NCBI GenBank assembly: GCA_037043015.1
Contig: CM073322.1
Coordinates: 23,712,364-23,776,363 of the forward strand
Length of the DNA: 64,000 bases
Reading direction: 5' to 3'
Source of the DNA: Bryum argenteum
Taxonomy: Eukaryota > Streptophyta > Bryopsida > Bryales > Bryaceae
Of the stretch, positions 1 through 12,057 are shown piece after piece. Both the position numbers and the translations under genes were made by a program. The notes below the pieces were generated by a model. That model worked only from the letters and a program-made list of their open reading frames with translations. It did not search any database and was not told the origin of the DNA. The number at the start of each line of letters is the position of its first letter. Positions within the stretch are counted from its first letter, which is position 1.

Positions 1-345
1 TCTATAGTTTCATGACTTATGGAGTTTAAAATTAAAAAAGAAAAAGAAAAAGAAAAAGCAAAAGTTTTTTCGCCTTGGGCTTCAGGCTTGAGTGGCCACT
101 GAGGCCCTTATGCCTTGTGTGTTGAAGGGCTGGTCAGCCTCTAAATGCAGCACCCAACCAACCCCAGCGCTGGCAGCTGTCGGCGTCCATTCATTTCAGG
201 ACCATCTTGGAAACTCGTTCATCCAGCGTTCTCACTAGGCTCTCTTGTTCCCTTTCTCGTTCCCCATCCTCATCTCGCTTGATCCGACGGCCGAGCTCTC
301 CACAGCAGCCAACGGCTCAGATCTGCGGAGCCGGACCATTTGGCT
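1..345. other. Upstream flank, no gene seen
   Basis: This stretch contains a short purine tract of repeated AAAAAG near positions 35-60 and otherwise ordinary sequence. I see no convincing coding region or RNA gene. It leads into the cassette array that follows. Confidence 0.4.
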
Positions 346-3300
346 GTTACCGCAGAGGGTACTAGACCATTCCTTCGCAGCGTCCCCAGCAGAGTTTGAC
401 CTCTTCGTTGAGCCTTCTTCTTCCTCCACTCACTTGCTTAGTGCCGGCCTGGTGGATGAAGTGCCAGAAACAGAAGTGTGCGCATCGAGTTCCAGATTTC
501 CGCTTCTTTCAGGCCTGATTGAGGTCTGGGTGCACGGGAGCGAGGAGCGGCGTTTTCACTTTTCCAGCACTCCGTTCAGGTACTAAGCTGCGCCACAGAC
601 TACTTCTATGCGTTCTCTTTCACATGCATGCTTTCTAGCTGAGCAGTATGCGGGCATCGATCGTTTCCACGTTGTTGCCATGCTTTGCTTTCCGAAAGTT
701 GTCGGGTAGGACCAGGTTATATACTTTAGATCACACCTTATATTAGGTGTTGTTGGGTTCGTAGTTCGTCGATCCCACCACATCTTGATATTGACCGACT
801 AGATTCCGCGTTTCATAAGGGGAATCGTCAAGAGGTAGAGTCTCAGTGCTGCAAACCAAGAAAGAGAGGTCGAGTAGCAGACGAGTAAGTTCCAGCAGAT
901 GCGGTATGTCAAGAGCTTTGATGCCAGGGCAGAAACGTACTAGGACAGGCAAGAGCTCATCGGCCCTCACGAGTTAGAGAGCGTTGGATATAGACAAAAA
1001 AATCAACCGTAACTTCCACTCGGTTCTTGAGCAGGCCTCAGCAGTACTAGGGTTAATCGAGTTCTAGATGACGTCAAAATGAAGAACTATTGCTGAATGG
1101 TCTTTGTGGAGAGTATTTGTTTCTCCCCTGACAAGGTGGTTTCACTTCTAAAAGTCATTTCTTGTTTGCAGACAGTGAGTTGCTTCGGTCGACGTTGAAA
1201 TGTACGTGGTGCGCGTGACGTTTTATGGTTTGAATTGTTGCCGTCTGAAACTCGTCTCTGGTGCCCGGGAGCTTGGCTCGACGTTTCCAGTTTCCCGAGA
1301 CTGAGTAAGTAATCATCGAATGTTGCCCATCCATGTTGTCTGCATGCCTCCATGCTGATGAGTATGTGGGCATTGTGGATAGGATTCTTTGACAAAGTTG
1401 TCGGTAGGGACCAGACCATGCAGTTTAAATATCAGCTTGTGGGTGTTGCTGTATGTGTCAAGCCCGTGAATGTGTAACTAGAGTACCGATGAGAGTTTCT
1501 GTTTCATGTGTACCACTTGAGTCTCAGTGCCGGAAGCATATCCTCATACACATCGCTAGAACAGAGAGTGCAGGATGGTGTAGACCATGCCATACGTTTA
1601 GATGAGAGTGATCATCGCTTGTTCACGAGTTCCGGTGCAATGCACAGGGACCAAAAACGAAACTAAAACGACCACTGGATTTCGAAAGAAGAGCATCTCC
1701 GTAGTGAGGAGTCTGGAGTACTACGGTTACGAGCCTCGTAGCTAAGAATGAATGATCTTCGTGTGGAGTGTATCTTTTGCCCATGACAAGGATATGGTGT
1801 CTGTAAAGATCATCCGTTGATTGCCGACACTACTGTTTTCGTCAAGTAGCGGTCGGTAGCAGCGTGTACCCGTTGTTCGAGAAGCAGAAGTGCTGCGGTC
1901 TGGAAGCTGGCGACTGAGTTGGGTACTTTTCGTCAGAGTGTTTTTCAGCAATGAGTTCAGTGTTCCCCTTCCCGGTTCAACGCATGAGTCACTAGTCTAT
2001 TAATGCGTTGAGTGTGCGGACAATACTGCGACGTTGTTTCAATGTTTATATTCCGAGAGCTGTCGGTAGGGATCAATCCAGCCCATGCATTTCACCACAT
2101 GTTGTGGCGTGTTTAATTAATTTCAACTAAAGAGAGTAACCCGTTTCATGTGGATCACCTTCACTAGGAAGAATTACAGTGCTGCGAACCCAGGATGAGA
2201 ACACTTCGCTAAGTAGAGGAGACGGATATGTTTTAGAAGATGCCAACCCATAAGATCTTCGATCAGGCTCCAATTCCAGAGCATCGCATGTTCCACGCAC
2301 AAACGCGATCGCGGCAGTCATTGGAACCGTCTTTAGATCACTAGAGCAGTAAATGGAGACCAGAAGAAAATTTGTAAAGACCACATGGTTCCGGAAGCAT
2401 GTCCTCGTAGTCGAAGTACTTGGGTTCAGATACTCGCAGATAAAGCTTAAATGTGGGATGATCTTAGTATTGAATAGTTCTTTAAGACGAAGCGAGGATA
2501 TGTTGGTTAATGTTCTTTTGTTGATTGCAGACAGTGCACCGGGTTGTATTAGCGGTGACTAAGAAGTGTGCCTGGAGTTCGAGAAATCTGCCGTTCTTGG
2601 AGTGCTATCGCCGGGAAGCGAGAATGGGCGTTTTCAACTTCATGAAAAGGTACTGATCTCCGTCGAAGAGTACTCGGGTGTTCGGCGTTTTGTATGCCAC
2701 TTTCAAATTGTACAAGTTGAGTAGTATGAGGGCATCCTGCCTACATTTTCTCCCAAAGCAATTCGTCCGCACTAGATTATTTGGTATAGATTAGAGCGTG
2801 TGGTGTAGATCAGTGATAGAGCTTCTCTGCGAAGCAGAGGAACACTTGTCTTCTGCTGGGGTCCCATTTTAGCACACTTTTCGTCCTTTCCGTCCTTTCC
2901 AGTACCGAGTCGGAAGGAACTTCTTGGGAAAGTATGTGAAAGTGCCGATTCTACCACAGTTATTTGCTTCTGAATCAGGGCATGGTCAGTAACCATGTAA
3001 TTCTAAATCATAGAGCACCTTTTCATTCTTGGTTCGATATATGACATCGGATCAAGTTAGCTTCCCTTATAACAGAGAGTGCAGGATGCTCCGATGACAG
3101 AGCAACGAACACTGCACACAGAAACATAGACATAGACATAGCAGTCATCGGAATAGTTGAGAATCCATTCTCCTTCATGACATCCCGAGCAATGCACAGG
3201 GGCCAGAAGAGGAACTGGAACGACCTCTTGGTTTCGGTAGCTAGACTTTAGCAAGAGATTTGCAGGTGATGCCAGAAAGGCGAATGGATATTGATTATCA

Positions 3301-4690
3301 AGCGTTCCATACTTTTTATGTTGAGGATTTGTTTAACAAGGACAAGGTGTATTCAGTTCCAAAATTCACCGTGTGATTGCAGACAATATATTTGGGAACT
3401 AGTCGGTTTCGTTGGTGACATTGGAGTGTGCCTGGAGTAAGAGGATTTGGCGTGTTTGAAATGTATATCCAGTACCTGGGGAGCAATCAAGGATACTGCT
3501 ACAGGTATCTATGCCAGATTGAATGTGTTTCATTGATCAATTGGATGTTTCTGAATGCATGCGTCTACTTTCAGAGTAGATATCTTGGCTAGATCGTGTA
3601 GGATGCTCTGTTTCGGAAATGGGAGCAGATCCAATGACTTTAATGACAATTTGTAGGTGTTACTTTAATCGTTCAGCCTTTCGATCCCACCCACCTGGTG
3701 CCAAGTATAGTTGTACTCAACGAGATAAAAATATTCTGATAGATCATTGTTTTGAGTTTTTTTTAAAATTTATTTTTTCATACAAACCTCTAAGAATCTT
3801 TGGGTGATTGCAGGAAGTGTACCTGTAACTAAGCTGCAGTTTTTGTTGTGGGCGTTGACATTGAAGTGGTCCTAGAATTTTAAATGTCTTCGTTTGTATA
3901 ATTTTAAATGTATAGCTGCAAGGAGGAACTTGTATAAACTTTTTGGAAGTGTGGAGCGGTGTTTCCAGTTTTCCAGAGGGCGTGTTAGGTACTAACCTAT
4001 GCCAATATGTCCTTTGATGGATTGGATATCTGATCACTTATTATGCGACTTTAAATGTGTACAATCCAAATAGCATGTGGCTTTAGATTGTGAGGTTTTG
4101 ATAGTGTTCAATTGATTATTAAGATTGTAAGTTATTGATTACTAGAATAAATGATTTTGTTGTAAATCATACCTTAAAGCTTCTCAACGAGGTTTAAATT
4201 GGAGAACTTAAAATGTTGCACACAAGCACAAATCTAACAATACTATATAGGATCATAGAGGAGCTCATAACTCTTTATTAGTTTTAGCGCTCTACATAGT
4301 AATGAGGATATAACCAAGATGTGCTCTTTGTTAAGGGAAGTGGGATTTGGTTTGCTAGCCTAGGTTGAACTACCCAGAGATGATATGAAAAAGAACGAAG
4401 AGTGAAAGATCTTTGTGTTTGAGTGGTTCTATTTTGATGAGACTAACGTTTTTCCCATTCTCAAAATCATTTGGTCATTGCAGAAAAAATTATTGTAAGT
4501 TTCAAGTATTGGTATATGCTATGACGTTGGTACACTCGGAGTGGTGCTACAATGCACTCCTTATATCATGGAGTAAGGAGCACCAATTTGAATCTTCTTA
4601 AAAGGTAGACGGATCAATTAGTTTGAAAAACTCTTGATGGTTGTTCTATTGGCAAGGAGCATCATCATCTTCTTGAGAGTCTTCAGGTAC
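346..4690 (+). repeat. Array of seven degenerate exon-like cassettes
   Basis: Cassettes begin near 357, 1174, 1835, 2533, 3384, 3818 and 4487, each after a pyrimidine-rich TTGCAG-like (once CCGCAG, once TTGCCG) sequence. Most run about 110-230 nt and then reach a donor-like GTA site; cassettes 1, 3, 4, 5 and 6 end in contexts such as CAG/GTACTAAG or AAG/GTACTGAT. Shared words include GTGTGCCTGGAGT in cassettes 3 and 4, a linker motif AGTATGNGGGCAT near 646, 1361 and 2723, and AAAGTTGTCGG(T)AGG near 694, 1396 and 2057. Spacing is roughly 430-850 bp. No long open frame is kept across copies, so this looks like repeated non-coding exons or decayed duplicates of one leader region. The NLR gene lies about 0.9 kb downstream on the same strand. 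Confidence 0.5.
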
Positions 4691-5586
4691 TTCCTACAAA
4701 TGTCTAGAAGCAATAATTCTTACAATTTGTCCATTCTTAAAGTATGTGCCTCATTGTTATTGTTGCTTTTCTTATCTTTACTTGGCAAGGGTTAGTATAA
4801 AATAAACTATGTCGATCATCTTTAACAATTATCTACATATCTTGTTATAAATCATTCATTGTGAAAGTAGTAGCTCAAATAAGAGCTAGGAGGAGCTTAA
4901 AAATAATTGGAGGTCTCATCAAACAAGTATGATTATTGTTAGTTTCAACAACCAAATGTTTATTTTAGTCCTCACAAATTTTGTAGAGGTGGCTTGAAGG
5001 ATTGCACAACAATTTTGTAGAGATGGCTTGAAGGATTAGTATGCTTGGAGAATCACTATAAAGTACTAGTCACAGTGTGAACAATCGCATTACATCTTGA
5101 GGCATAATACATTAAAATAGAGTTAACTTGGAGTCTCCTCAATAATGCATGTTGATAAAAAAATATTTTTGGTGTTTTTGGTGGTTTAGTTGGTGGTTTA
5201 GTTGGTGTTTTAGTTGGTGTCCAATTATAACTAGGAAAATTATTGTTGTGAAAATTTCCTTGTAAAAATAAGCTAGGATAAGACAATACGTATCACGGTT
5301 ATGAAATTTTTCATTTGTAGTGAGAAAGTCGTCATAATTAATTTGAATATCTCATATGTAAACATCATGATATGACTTAAAAAACAAAAATGCAATTATG
5401 AATAATGTTGAAGTGTTGTTGTGTATTTATGATTTGTAGTTAGATGAGGTTTTTAGAAGTTGGAGTAGATCTATTTCACCATTTGCATAGAACAAAATCG
5501 ACTGTATTATGTGTTCAAAATTTCAAGGTCTTGCTCATGAAAGGAGACTAATAACAATGATACTATTGTCTTGTAGAGAAGTAAAT
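4691..5586. other. AT-rich flank before the NLR gene
   Basis: No gene is seen. A duplicated phrase (TTTTGTAGAGNTGGCTTGAAGGATT) occurs near 4980 and 5015. A GGTGTTT/GGTGGTTTAGTT simple repeat lies at about 5170-5220. The segment probably holds the promoter and leader of the downstream NLR gene; an upstream in-frame ATG exists at 5509. Confidence 0.35.
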
Positions 5587-8500
5587 ATGGCTGAAGCTCT
5601 TATTCCAGGAGCTGGAGTTGGCTTGCTATTGAATGAGGTGCTATTGTTGGTAAAGAAAGTTCGAAGATGCCGTGAGAGTTTGAAGATATTGGCGATTACT
5701 TTGACCCAAATTCAATCTCAGGTGGAGAAGCTAAAGGGTTGTGGAAATGACAACTATCAAGCATGGCTAACACGCTTAGAAGTTCTCTTGAAAAAGGCAA
5801 AAAGTGTCATTGAGGATTATTGTGTTATGGAAGGTAAATGGTGGTGGAGTGTTGGATATACATATTTGAAAGAACCAGTTGTATCCTTGATGATCATGGA
5901 TCTTGATAACCAATTTCGGAGGGATATTGAATGTGTAAACATGGTAACTCTTGTCGTTCGAGCGTCACATGATTATCTCGAGACTTGCATGATTGGGAAG
6001 GGAGAAGCCAGTTTTGTGTTTTTGCCTCGCGGCCTTCCACCCAATATAGTGGAATTTGAAACGGATCCTTTTGGGGAACTCAAGACACTGATCATGGGTG
6101 AGAGGTATGGATCAAGTGACCATGTGATATTGGGGTGCAGAGGAGTTGGTGGAAGTGGCAAAACCTTGCTTGCAAAGATGTTGCTCAATGATGAGGATGT
6201 CAAAGCAAAGTTTGGAGAAGGTTCAATCTTGTGGATCACGGTTGGAAATGAAGCAAAGGTTTTTGATCTTTATGGAGTGATGGGGAAGTTTTTGAAGTTG
6301 AATGGTTACAAACGTGGAGACATTGAACAACAACGAGCTTATTTGATTGAAGCGTTTCGGGAGAAGAAGATTTTGTTGATTCTTGATGATATTTGGGAGG
6401 GAATTGAACAAGGTCATGAAATGATGCATTGGTTGGATGTAGTCAAAGGCAAAGGATCAATAACTTTGGTCACTACTCGATTTTATGGTGTCCTAACCAG
6501 AGCCAAAGCTAGCCGAATTGTTCATGTTTCATTATTGTCGGAGATTGAGAGTTGGAGGTTATTTTGTTACAATGCTTTTCCATCGGGTGAGGATCCAAGT
6601 GTTGAAGTTGAAACAATCGCCAAAAGTATTTGTAAGCAATGTAATGGATTGCCTTTGGCTTTGGTTGTGATGGGTGGTACAATGGAAGGCAAAAGAGAAC
6701 CATCACAATGGAGAGATGCTTTGAAAGCATTACAATATCCAAATGGGGCGTACAAATTGGTGAAAGAGAGGGTGTACTACCCACTGGAGTTGAGCTACAA
6801 CGAATTGGATGATGACTTAAAGAAGTGTTTTCTATATTTTGCAGCTTTTCCAGAAGATTATGAGATTCCGACAAGAATGCTATGTTCCATGTGGCATGTG
6901 GAAGAAATGTTTGAGAGTTACAAAGGAGAGAAGATTTATTGTGACGAAGGCCAAGGATTGATGAATTTGGTGAGCCTTGCAGACCGATCAATGATTAACC
7001 TTTCAAGAGATGGAGAATTTGCAAGCATACATGATGTATTACGAAATCTTGCACTGAGTGTAATACGTCAAGCAAAGTGGGATTGGGCTAGTGCATGCTA
7101 CTTTCAACCTGGAAGAGTTTTAGAAACACTTCCACAACCAAAGAGTAGGAATGTAACAAGAATTTCTTTGATGAGAAGTACAATTTATGATGACTTGGAG
7201 ACCTTGGCTTTATATGACCTTCAAGTCCTATTAGCATCTGGATTATGCAAAGAAGGCAATGAAGAGAAAAGTGCTCTTGAGCATTGTAGTACAATTTTTT
7301 TAAACAATACAAAGTTGTGCTATGTAGATTTCTCTGAAACATATCTAGAAAAACTTCCACAAGGCATTGAAAAGTTGAAGGTATTGAAATATCTGAATCT
7401 TTCAGGGTGTTCAATTTTGAAAGAACTTCCAGAGGGCATCAAGGAGTTGAAGGCTCTCACATCCTTAGATCTTTCAGAGTGTACATCTTTGAAGGAACTT
7501 CCAATTGGCATCAAAGAGTTGAAGGCTCTTACATCATTGAATCTTTTTGGGTGTTCATCATTAAAGGAGCTTCCAGAGGGCATTAAGGAGTTGAAGGCTC
7601 TTACATTCTTGGATCTTTCAAAGTGTACATCCTTGAAGAAACTTCCAGAGGGCATCATGGAGTTGAAGGCTCTCACATCCTTAGATCTTTCAGAGTGTAA
7701 ATCTTTGAAGGAACTTCCAATTGGCATCAAAGAGTTGAAGGCTCTTACATCATTGAATCTTTTTGGGTGTTCATCATTAAAGGAGCTTCCAGAGGGCATT
7801 AAGGAATTGAAGGCTCTTACATTGACTTGTGAACAATGCTCATCTTCAGACATGATGGAGTTGAAGGAAAGATCATCTAAATCGTTTGAATTGGAAGAAG
7901 AGGAGGCCCTTAGAATCTTTGAAATTGTAAGTATTTTGTTTTTGAATATTATGAAGGGCTTTAAGAGGCTTTGAGAGGTATTTTTAAGGTTGATATATCG
8001 TGATGTTTTGTGATATATGTAGGTACTAAGACTATGCAACATTTGATTATTTCCAAGTTCTTAATTATCTCAGTAATAATTAACAAACTCAAACTTGATA
8101 TTGGTATTGTGGAAGTAATCTCACATATTTTTGTACTCCTACTAATATTCAGGATGAACCCACGGACGTCGACCTACGTAGATTACATTGCGTTGGGACG
8201 CCAATGAATGGCAGCGAAATTCAGGAGTTAGAGACTCTTCCATTTGTGAATTCTTCAGATGAGATTCAGGATGAGCATGGCGGGCGCGACAAGCTGGAGG
8301 CCGAGATGATCAAAGTACAGGCCATTGACATGGACAACGCTGACATCCTCGTGGATTTGGAAAAATCGAGATTTGAGGAGATCATGGAGTGTTTTACCGC
8401 CTCTGTGCAAGGCGTTGAGATCCAAGTGGCCAAGTTTTTGCGAATGCATTTTGGCAACGACATTCAAGTGTTCAATCACATTCAAGTGTTAAATCACATT

Positions 8501-10300
8501 CAAGTGTTCAATCACATTCAAGTGTTCAGTCACATTCAAGTTTTCAATCGAGAGTGTGGCTTTCTCGTTTATACCCTTTCACGCACCATCCATGACCGAC
8601 TTCGGTACTACAACGACATGCTCCGCGATGTGCAAGAGTGGAACTCCCGTCGCGGCGTTGTGCAAGAGACGGGAGTCAACGACTGGTGCCGGATTTCCAT
8701 GAATGTGACGTTATGCATCGTTGCTCTCACTGAGCTAGAGCGCATGTTTCATGCGGTGGTGGACTTGCTCACCATATGTAGCGACGAGAACTGGTGGAAC
8801 ACAGCGTTGGAGCTTTCAAACGCGTTTCCGTCTTCCTCCATCCCGCGCTGGTCGCGCTTCTCGCTTGCCATTCGATCGTGCGAGTGGAGCATGGACATTG
8901 TTGACTTAGCGTTTCATGCTTTGCAACAGTCTCTTACCGGTGCATCCACATTGCCTGGCGCTGTTTTCAAGTGGTCAGATAAGCAATTAAGGATGGTGCT
9001 CCACATCCACGGCAAGCCATTGTATCACAACGAAGGCAAACGTTCACTACTCGACGTCACCAGGGAGCTGGAAGGCAAGGACATCATCTCTCTGATCGAT
9101 AAGTTGGAGGCGCTAGAGATAGTTGAAGAGAAGCCTCGGAAACGGTTATCTAACAATTACTTTAGCTGGAAACGGTTTGCAAACGCAGACGCCAATATAC
9201 TCCCCATCGCCAACATGCTCCCCATCGCCAATTTCTTGAGAAAGAAGTTACGTGGACCGATTCCAGAACCGAGCTCGTTACCAGACACATTTGAGTTGGA
9301 CCCTTCGACGTTGACCTTTAAAGGTTTCATCGGGAGCGGAGGTTTTGCAACCGTACGGAAGTCTGAGTGGCTGGGGCAAACAGTGGGTGTGAAGACAATC
9401 AATGAGGTGAACAGGAAACAAATCAAGGCAGAAGCGGCCATTTTAGCCTCAGTGCAGCATCCAAATGTAGTGCGAATGATCGGGTGGGCCTTCGAAGAGA
9501 ATGAAAAAGAAGCAGAAAGTGAAGATGAGGCAGAGAATGAAGATGATGCAGAGAATGAAGATGAAGCAGAGGATGAAGATATAGCAAAGACAGGCCACCT
9601 GGTGATGGAGCTCATGCAGGCTGACCTACGCAAGGTGATCGACAAGCGGTGTCGCAAACCAGCTCCAAAGAAAATCCCCTTCCCGCTCATTGTGGCCATC
9701 GACATCATGCTCCAAATCGGCGAAGGAATGCAGTATCTCCGAGAGCACAGGATCCTGCACCGCGATCTGAAGGCGAAGAACGTTCTCCTCAACGAATGTA
9801 GCACGAGTGAGTGCGGCGCGTTCAGGAAGTTTCCAAAGCTGGCATCTCTGTTTCCCACAAAAAAATACCGGAGGAACTGTTATTACATTGCGAAGCTGGC
9901 AGATTTCGGCACAGCCAAAGCTCGCCGCTATGAAACCAGTTTCAAGACCCCAAATTTGGGCACGGGATCATGGAGGGCCCCGGAGGTGTTGAACGTCTCT
10001 GCCGACAAGTACGAGTGGCCTGCTGATGTTTACAGCTTTGCCATGACTTGCTACGAGATCCTCACGGGGCGCGTTCCATTTGACAAAGTGCCACCCACGA
10101 AATTACACCAACACATCGTAGATGGTCACAGGCCTCCACTTGACGATGTGGAAATGCCTGCACTTTTGAGGGGCCTCGTGAAACGTTGCTGGGAAACGGA
10201 TCCTAACAAACGACCCAGCTTCGATGAGATCTGCAAGACTCTTTGGCAATGCAAGGTTGAAATCATCTTGCCTGGGTTTAGACTTCAGATTGATCCTTGA
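5587..10300 (+). CDS. NB-ARC-LRR immune receptor fused to a TKL-like protein kinase
   Basis: Model: exon 1 5587-7926, phase-0 intron 7927-8152 (GTAAGT...CAG), exon 2 8153-10300, 1495 residues. I chose the ATG at 5587 (MAEALIPG) over the in-frame ATG at 5509 because it resembles normal coiled-coil NLR starts. Visible in order: helical N-terminal domain (about 1-150, CC/RPW8-like), P-loop GVGGSGKT (186), kinase-2 LLILDDIW (about 263), RNBS-B LVTTR (about 293), GLPLAL (354), RNBS-D CFLYFAAFPED (414), IHD in place of MHD (481), and LRRs (590-748). Exon 2 adds an unrecognised alpha-helical region with a six-residue IQVFNH repeat. The kinase follows with a GSGGFATV loop, VK lysine, acidic Glu/Asp-Ala insert, HRDLKAKN, DFG and APE, so catalysis looks possible. 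NLRs sense pathogen effectors in the cytoplasm. If the intron is retained, a stop at 7972-7974 gives an 821-residue (from 5509) NLR without kinase. The alternative is two adjacent genes, with the kinase starting at 8204. Confidence 0.65.
7354..7829 (+). repeat. 72-bp tandem LRR-coding repeats
   Basis: Six full units and one partial unit of 24 residues with the pattern LPxGIxELKALTxLxLxxCxSLKE. A higher-order 216-bp (three-unit) duplication is evident: about 7465-7610 and 7681-7826 differ at only a few bases. This suggests recent unequal exchange within the sensor domain. Confidence 0.85.
8461..8550 (+). repeat. Five 18-bp in-frame repeats
   Basis: CATTCAAGTGTTCAATCA-like units start at 8461, 8479, 8497, 8515 and 8533, encoding five copies of HIQVFN-like hexapeptides in the linker of the kinase part. 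The length is a multiple of three, so copy changes keep the frame. Confidence 0.85.
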
Positions 10301-11832
10301 GGAGCGTGTGAAGCTTTGTGATCGTTCGGAGAGATGTTATACTCAATTATGAGTTCGGTCATTTTGTTGCTTAGTGCACAGTAGGTGTTGTATGATCTCT
10401 TTTCCAGAGCCTATCCCCTTTCTTGAAATCTGTTAAGACCCTTCACTATTTAGTTTCAGATTTCTAAATAGTCAGGAACACTCCAAAAGAGGTTGTTGAT
10501 ACTTTCGTAGCAGTCACCTCAGTTTTCGATAGATATATGGAAAGCAGAGTATTCCAAAAAGAAAGTGTCGAAGAATATCATGAGCTTTCATTGTTCGGTT
10601 CTTAGATAGTCGTTGTGATATACCTGCCACACATGACTCACGGTGAAGATTCAATCACTTTCGTGGTCATACTTGGAATGAGTATTGCACTCATTTTGCC
10701 AGGGATTTCTGATGACAAACCTGTTGGTTACCAGGTTTAGAAGACTACTTGCTTTGAGTGAAGTGATTGAGCTCTAAATGTAATATTGAAAAGTGTACTC
10801 CATATTTCATATCCTGATCACACTATGATTGCGGAGCTCATGAACAGTTTGTAACCCAAGAATTCCATATGTCAAGAGTCAAGAGTCTAGACATGGGCAG
10901 AGGGTCAAATGACTGATTCGCAGAAGTTCTTAGTCGTTGCCTTAAGTCCCAACTTCATCACTTACATGGTCGCATAGTGATAGTATCGATTAAAATTGGA
11001 GGTGTTCAGAATGGTTCAGCAGTTCTTAGCATTTTCTCAGAGGGCTGAACCGACGCTTTCACTCTCAAGGACATCCTCTTATGCTCCGCATTAAGGCGGC
11101 CTCTTTGAAATCGAGGAGGTAACCATAATGGCTCATCAAGTGGAATCATCAAGTTTGGACTCTCCTAAATTTTTTATGAATTTTCAAGATTTACACGTGG
11201 TTCTAAAATGGTGACAACGTAAAGTATTCATTGTCTATACATGGAGAATCAGACTTCAAGCTATCATGTTCATCTAGATAAAAAGGTGTAGTGAGCTATT
11301 ATTGATACTATTATAGTTTTTGAGCAAGCTACCTTATGGTTGCATTGGGCTTAGATGAGATGATTTAAGTAATATACATTTAAATTGCCCCTTGTATATA
11401 TGCATGATGGAAATGCAAAAATAGTGTTCTAAAATTTCCAACTATATGATAGGCAAAGCACAACTTCTAACGTAGATAAATTAATTTGATAAATTCAAGA
11501 TGATTGCTCCTTAGTTACACGATGTGATTGGCTGTTGCTGTTGCATACGGAAACATGTATTTGGTGTGAGAATAAAATTTGTATTGCGTGTTGAATACTT
11601 TCAATTGAAGAGAGTCTATCTTGCAAGGGCTAAAATTGAGTGAAAAATCAATTTCTTAAGGAAACTAAACTCATCATGCAAGGGAGGAACTTGTTAATCT
11701 TCGCGCAATGAGTTTTGCCAAATGTGTATGTTTATTTTTTAATAAGTTGCGCACTCACTTTGGTTCAATTTTACCCAAACATATAATAGGTTTTGACTAT
11801 TTTCTAATTTTATTGAAAGTTTCTAACCTTAA
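10301..11832. other. AT-rich spacer, no gene seen
   Basis: Follows the stop of the NLR-kinase gene. The first few hundred bases presumably contain its 3' UTR. No coding region, RNA gene or clear repeat is recognised. Confidence 0.35.
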
Positions 11833-12057
11833 CCCCTAAAGGTCTGAGCGTGCCGTGGCGACCAGTAGAATACGGTGTATTTTGGTTGTATTCGGAGTGA
11901 ATGCACACCTTTAATGGGTTTGAGTTCAAAGAAGAAGTTGACATTTGAATTAATACGGTTCTAGTGAGCTATTACAATTCCAGTTTAGAGTTTCTTGTTG
12001 GTAGCCAATCCTTATTATACGATAGCGTACATACTATCCCCAAGGGACCTTTAAGGG
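11833..12057. mobile_element. 225-bp TTAA-flanked MITE
   Basis: Left end CCCCTAAAGGTC and right end GACCTTTAAGGG are inverted repeats with one mismatch. Both sides are flanked by TTAA (11829-11832 and 12058-12061). A TTAA target and CCC-starting ends resemble piggyBac-type elements. It shares end style, not obvious interior, with the 975-bp element at 24349-25323. Confidence 0.6.

Noticed and set aside
245-586. 113-codon ORF at the window start
   Set aside because: Overlaps the first cassette of the degenerate repeat array; the frame is not kept in other cassettes and no domain is visible.
7320-8042. 240-codon minus-strand ORF with regular repeats
   Set aside because: It is the antisense of the LRR tandem repeats; its repeats and openness follow from the plus-strand gene.
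9157-9858. 233-codon minus-strand Ser-rich ORF
   Set aside because: Antisense of the acidic-repeat region of the kinase (GAA/GAT read as TTC/ATC); no domain.
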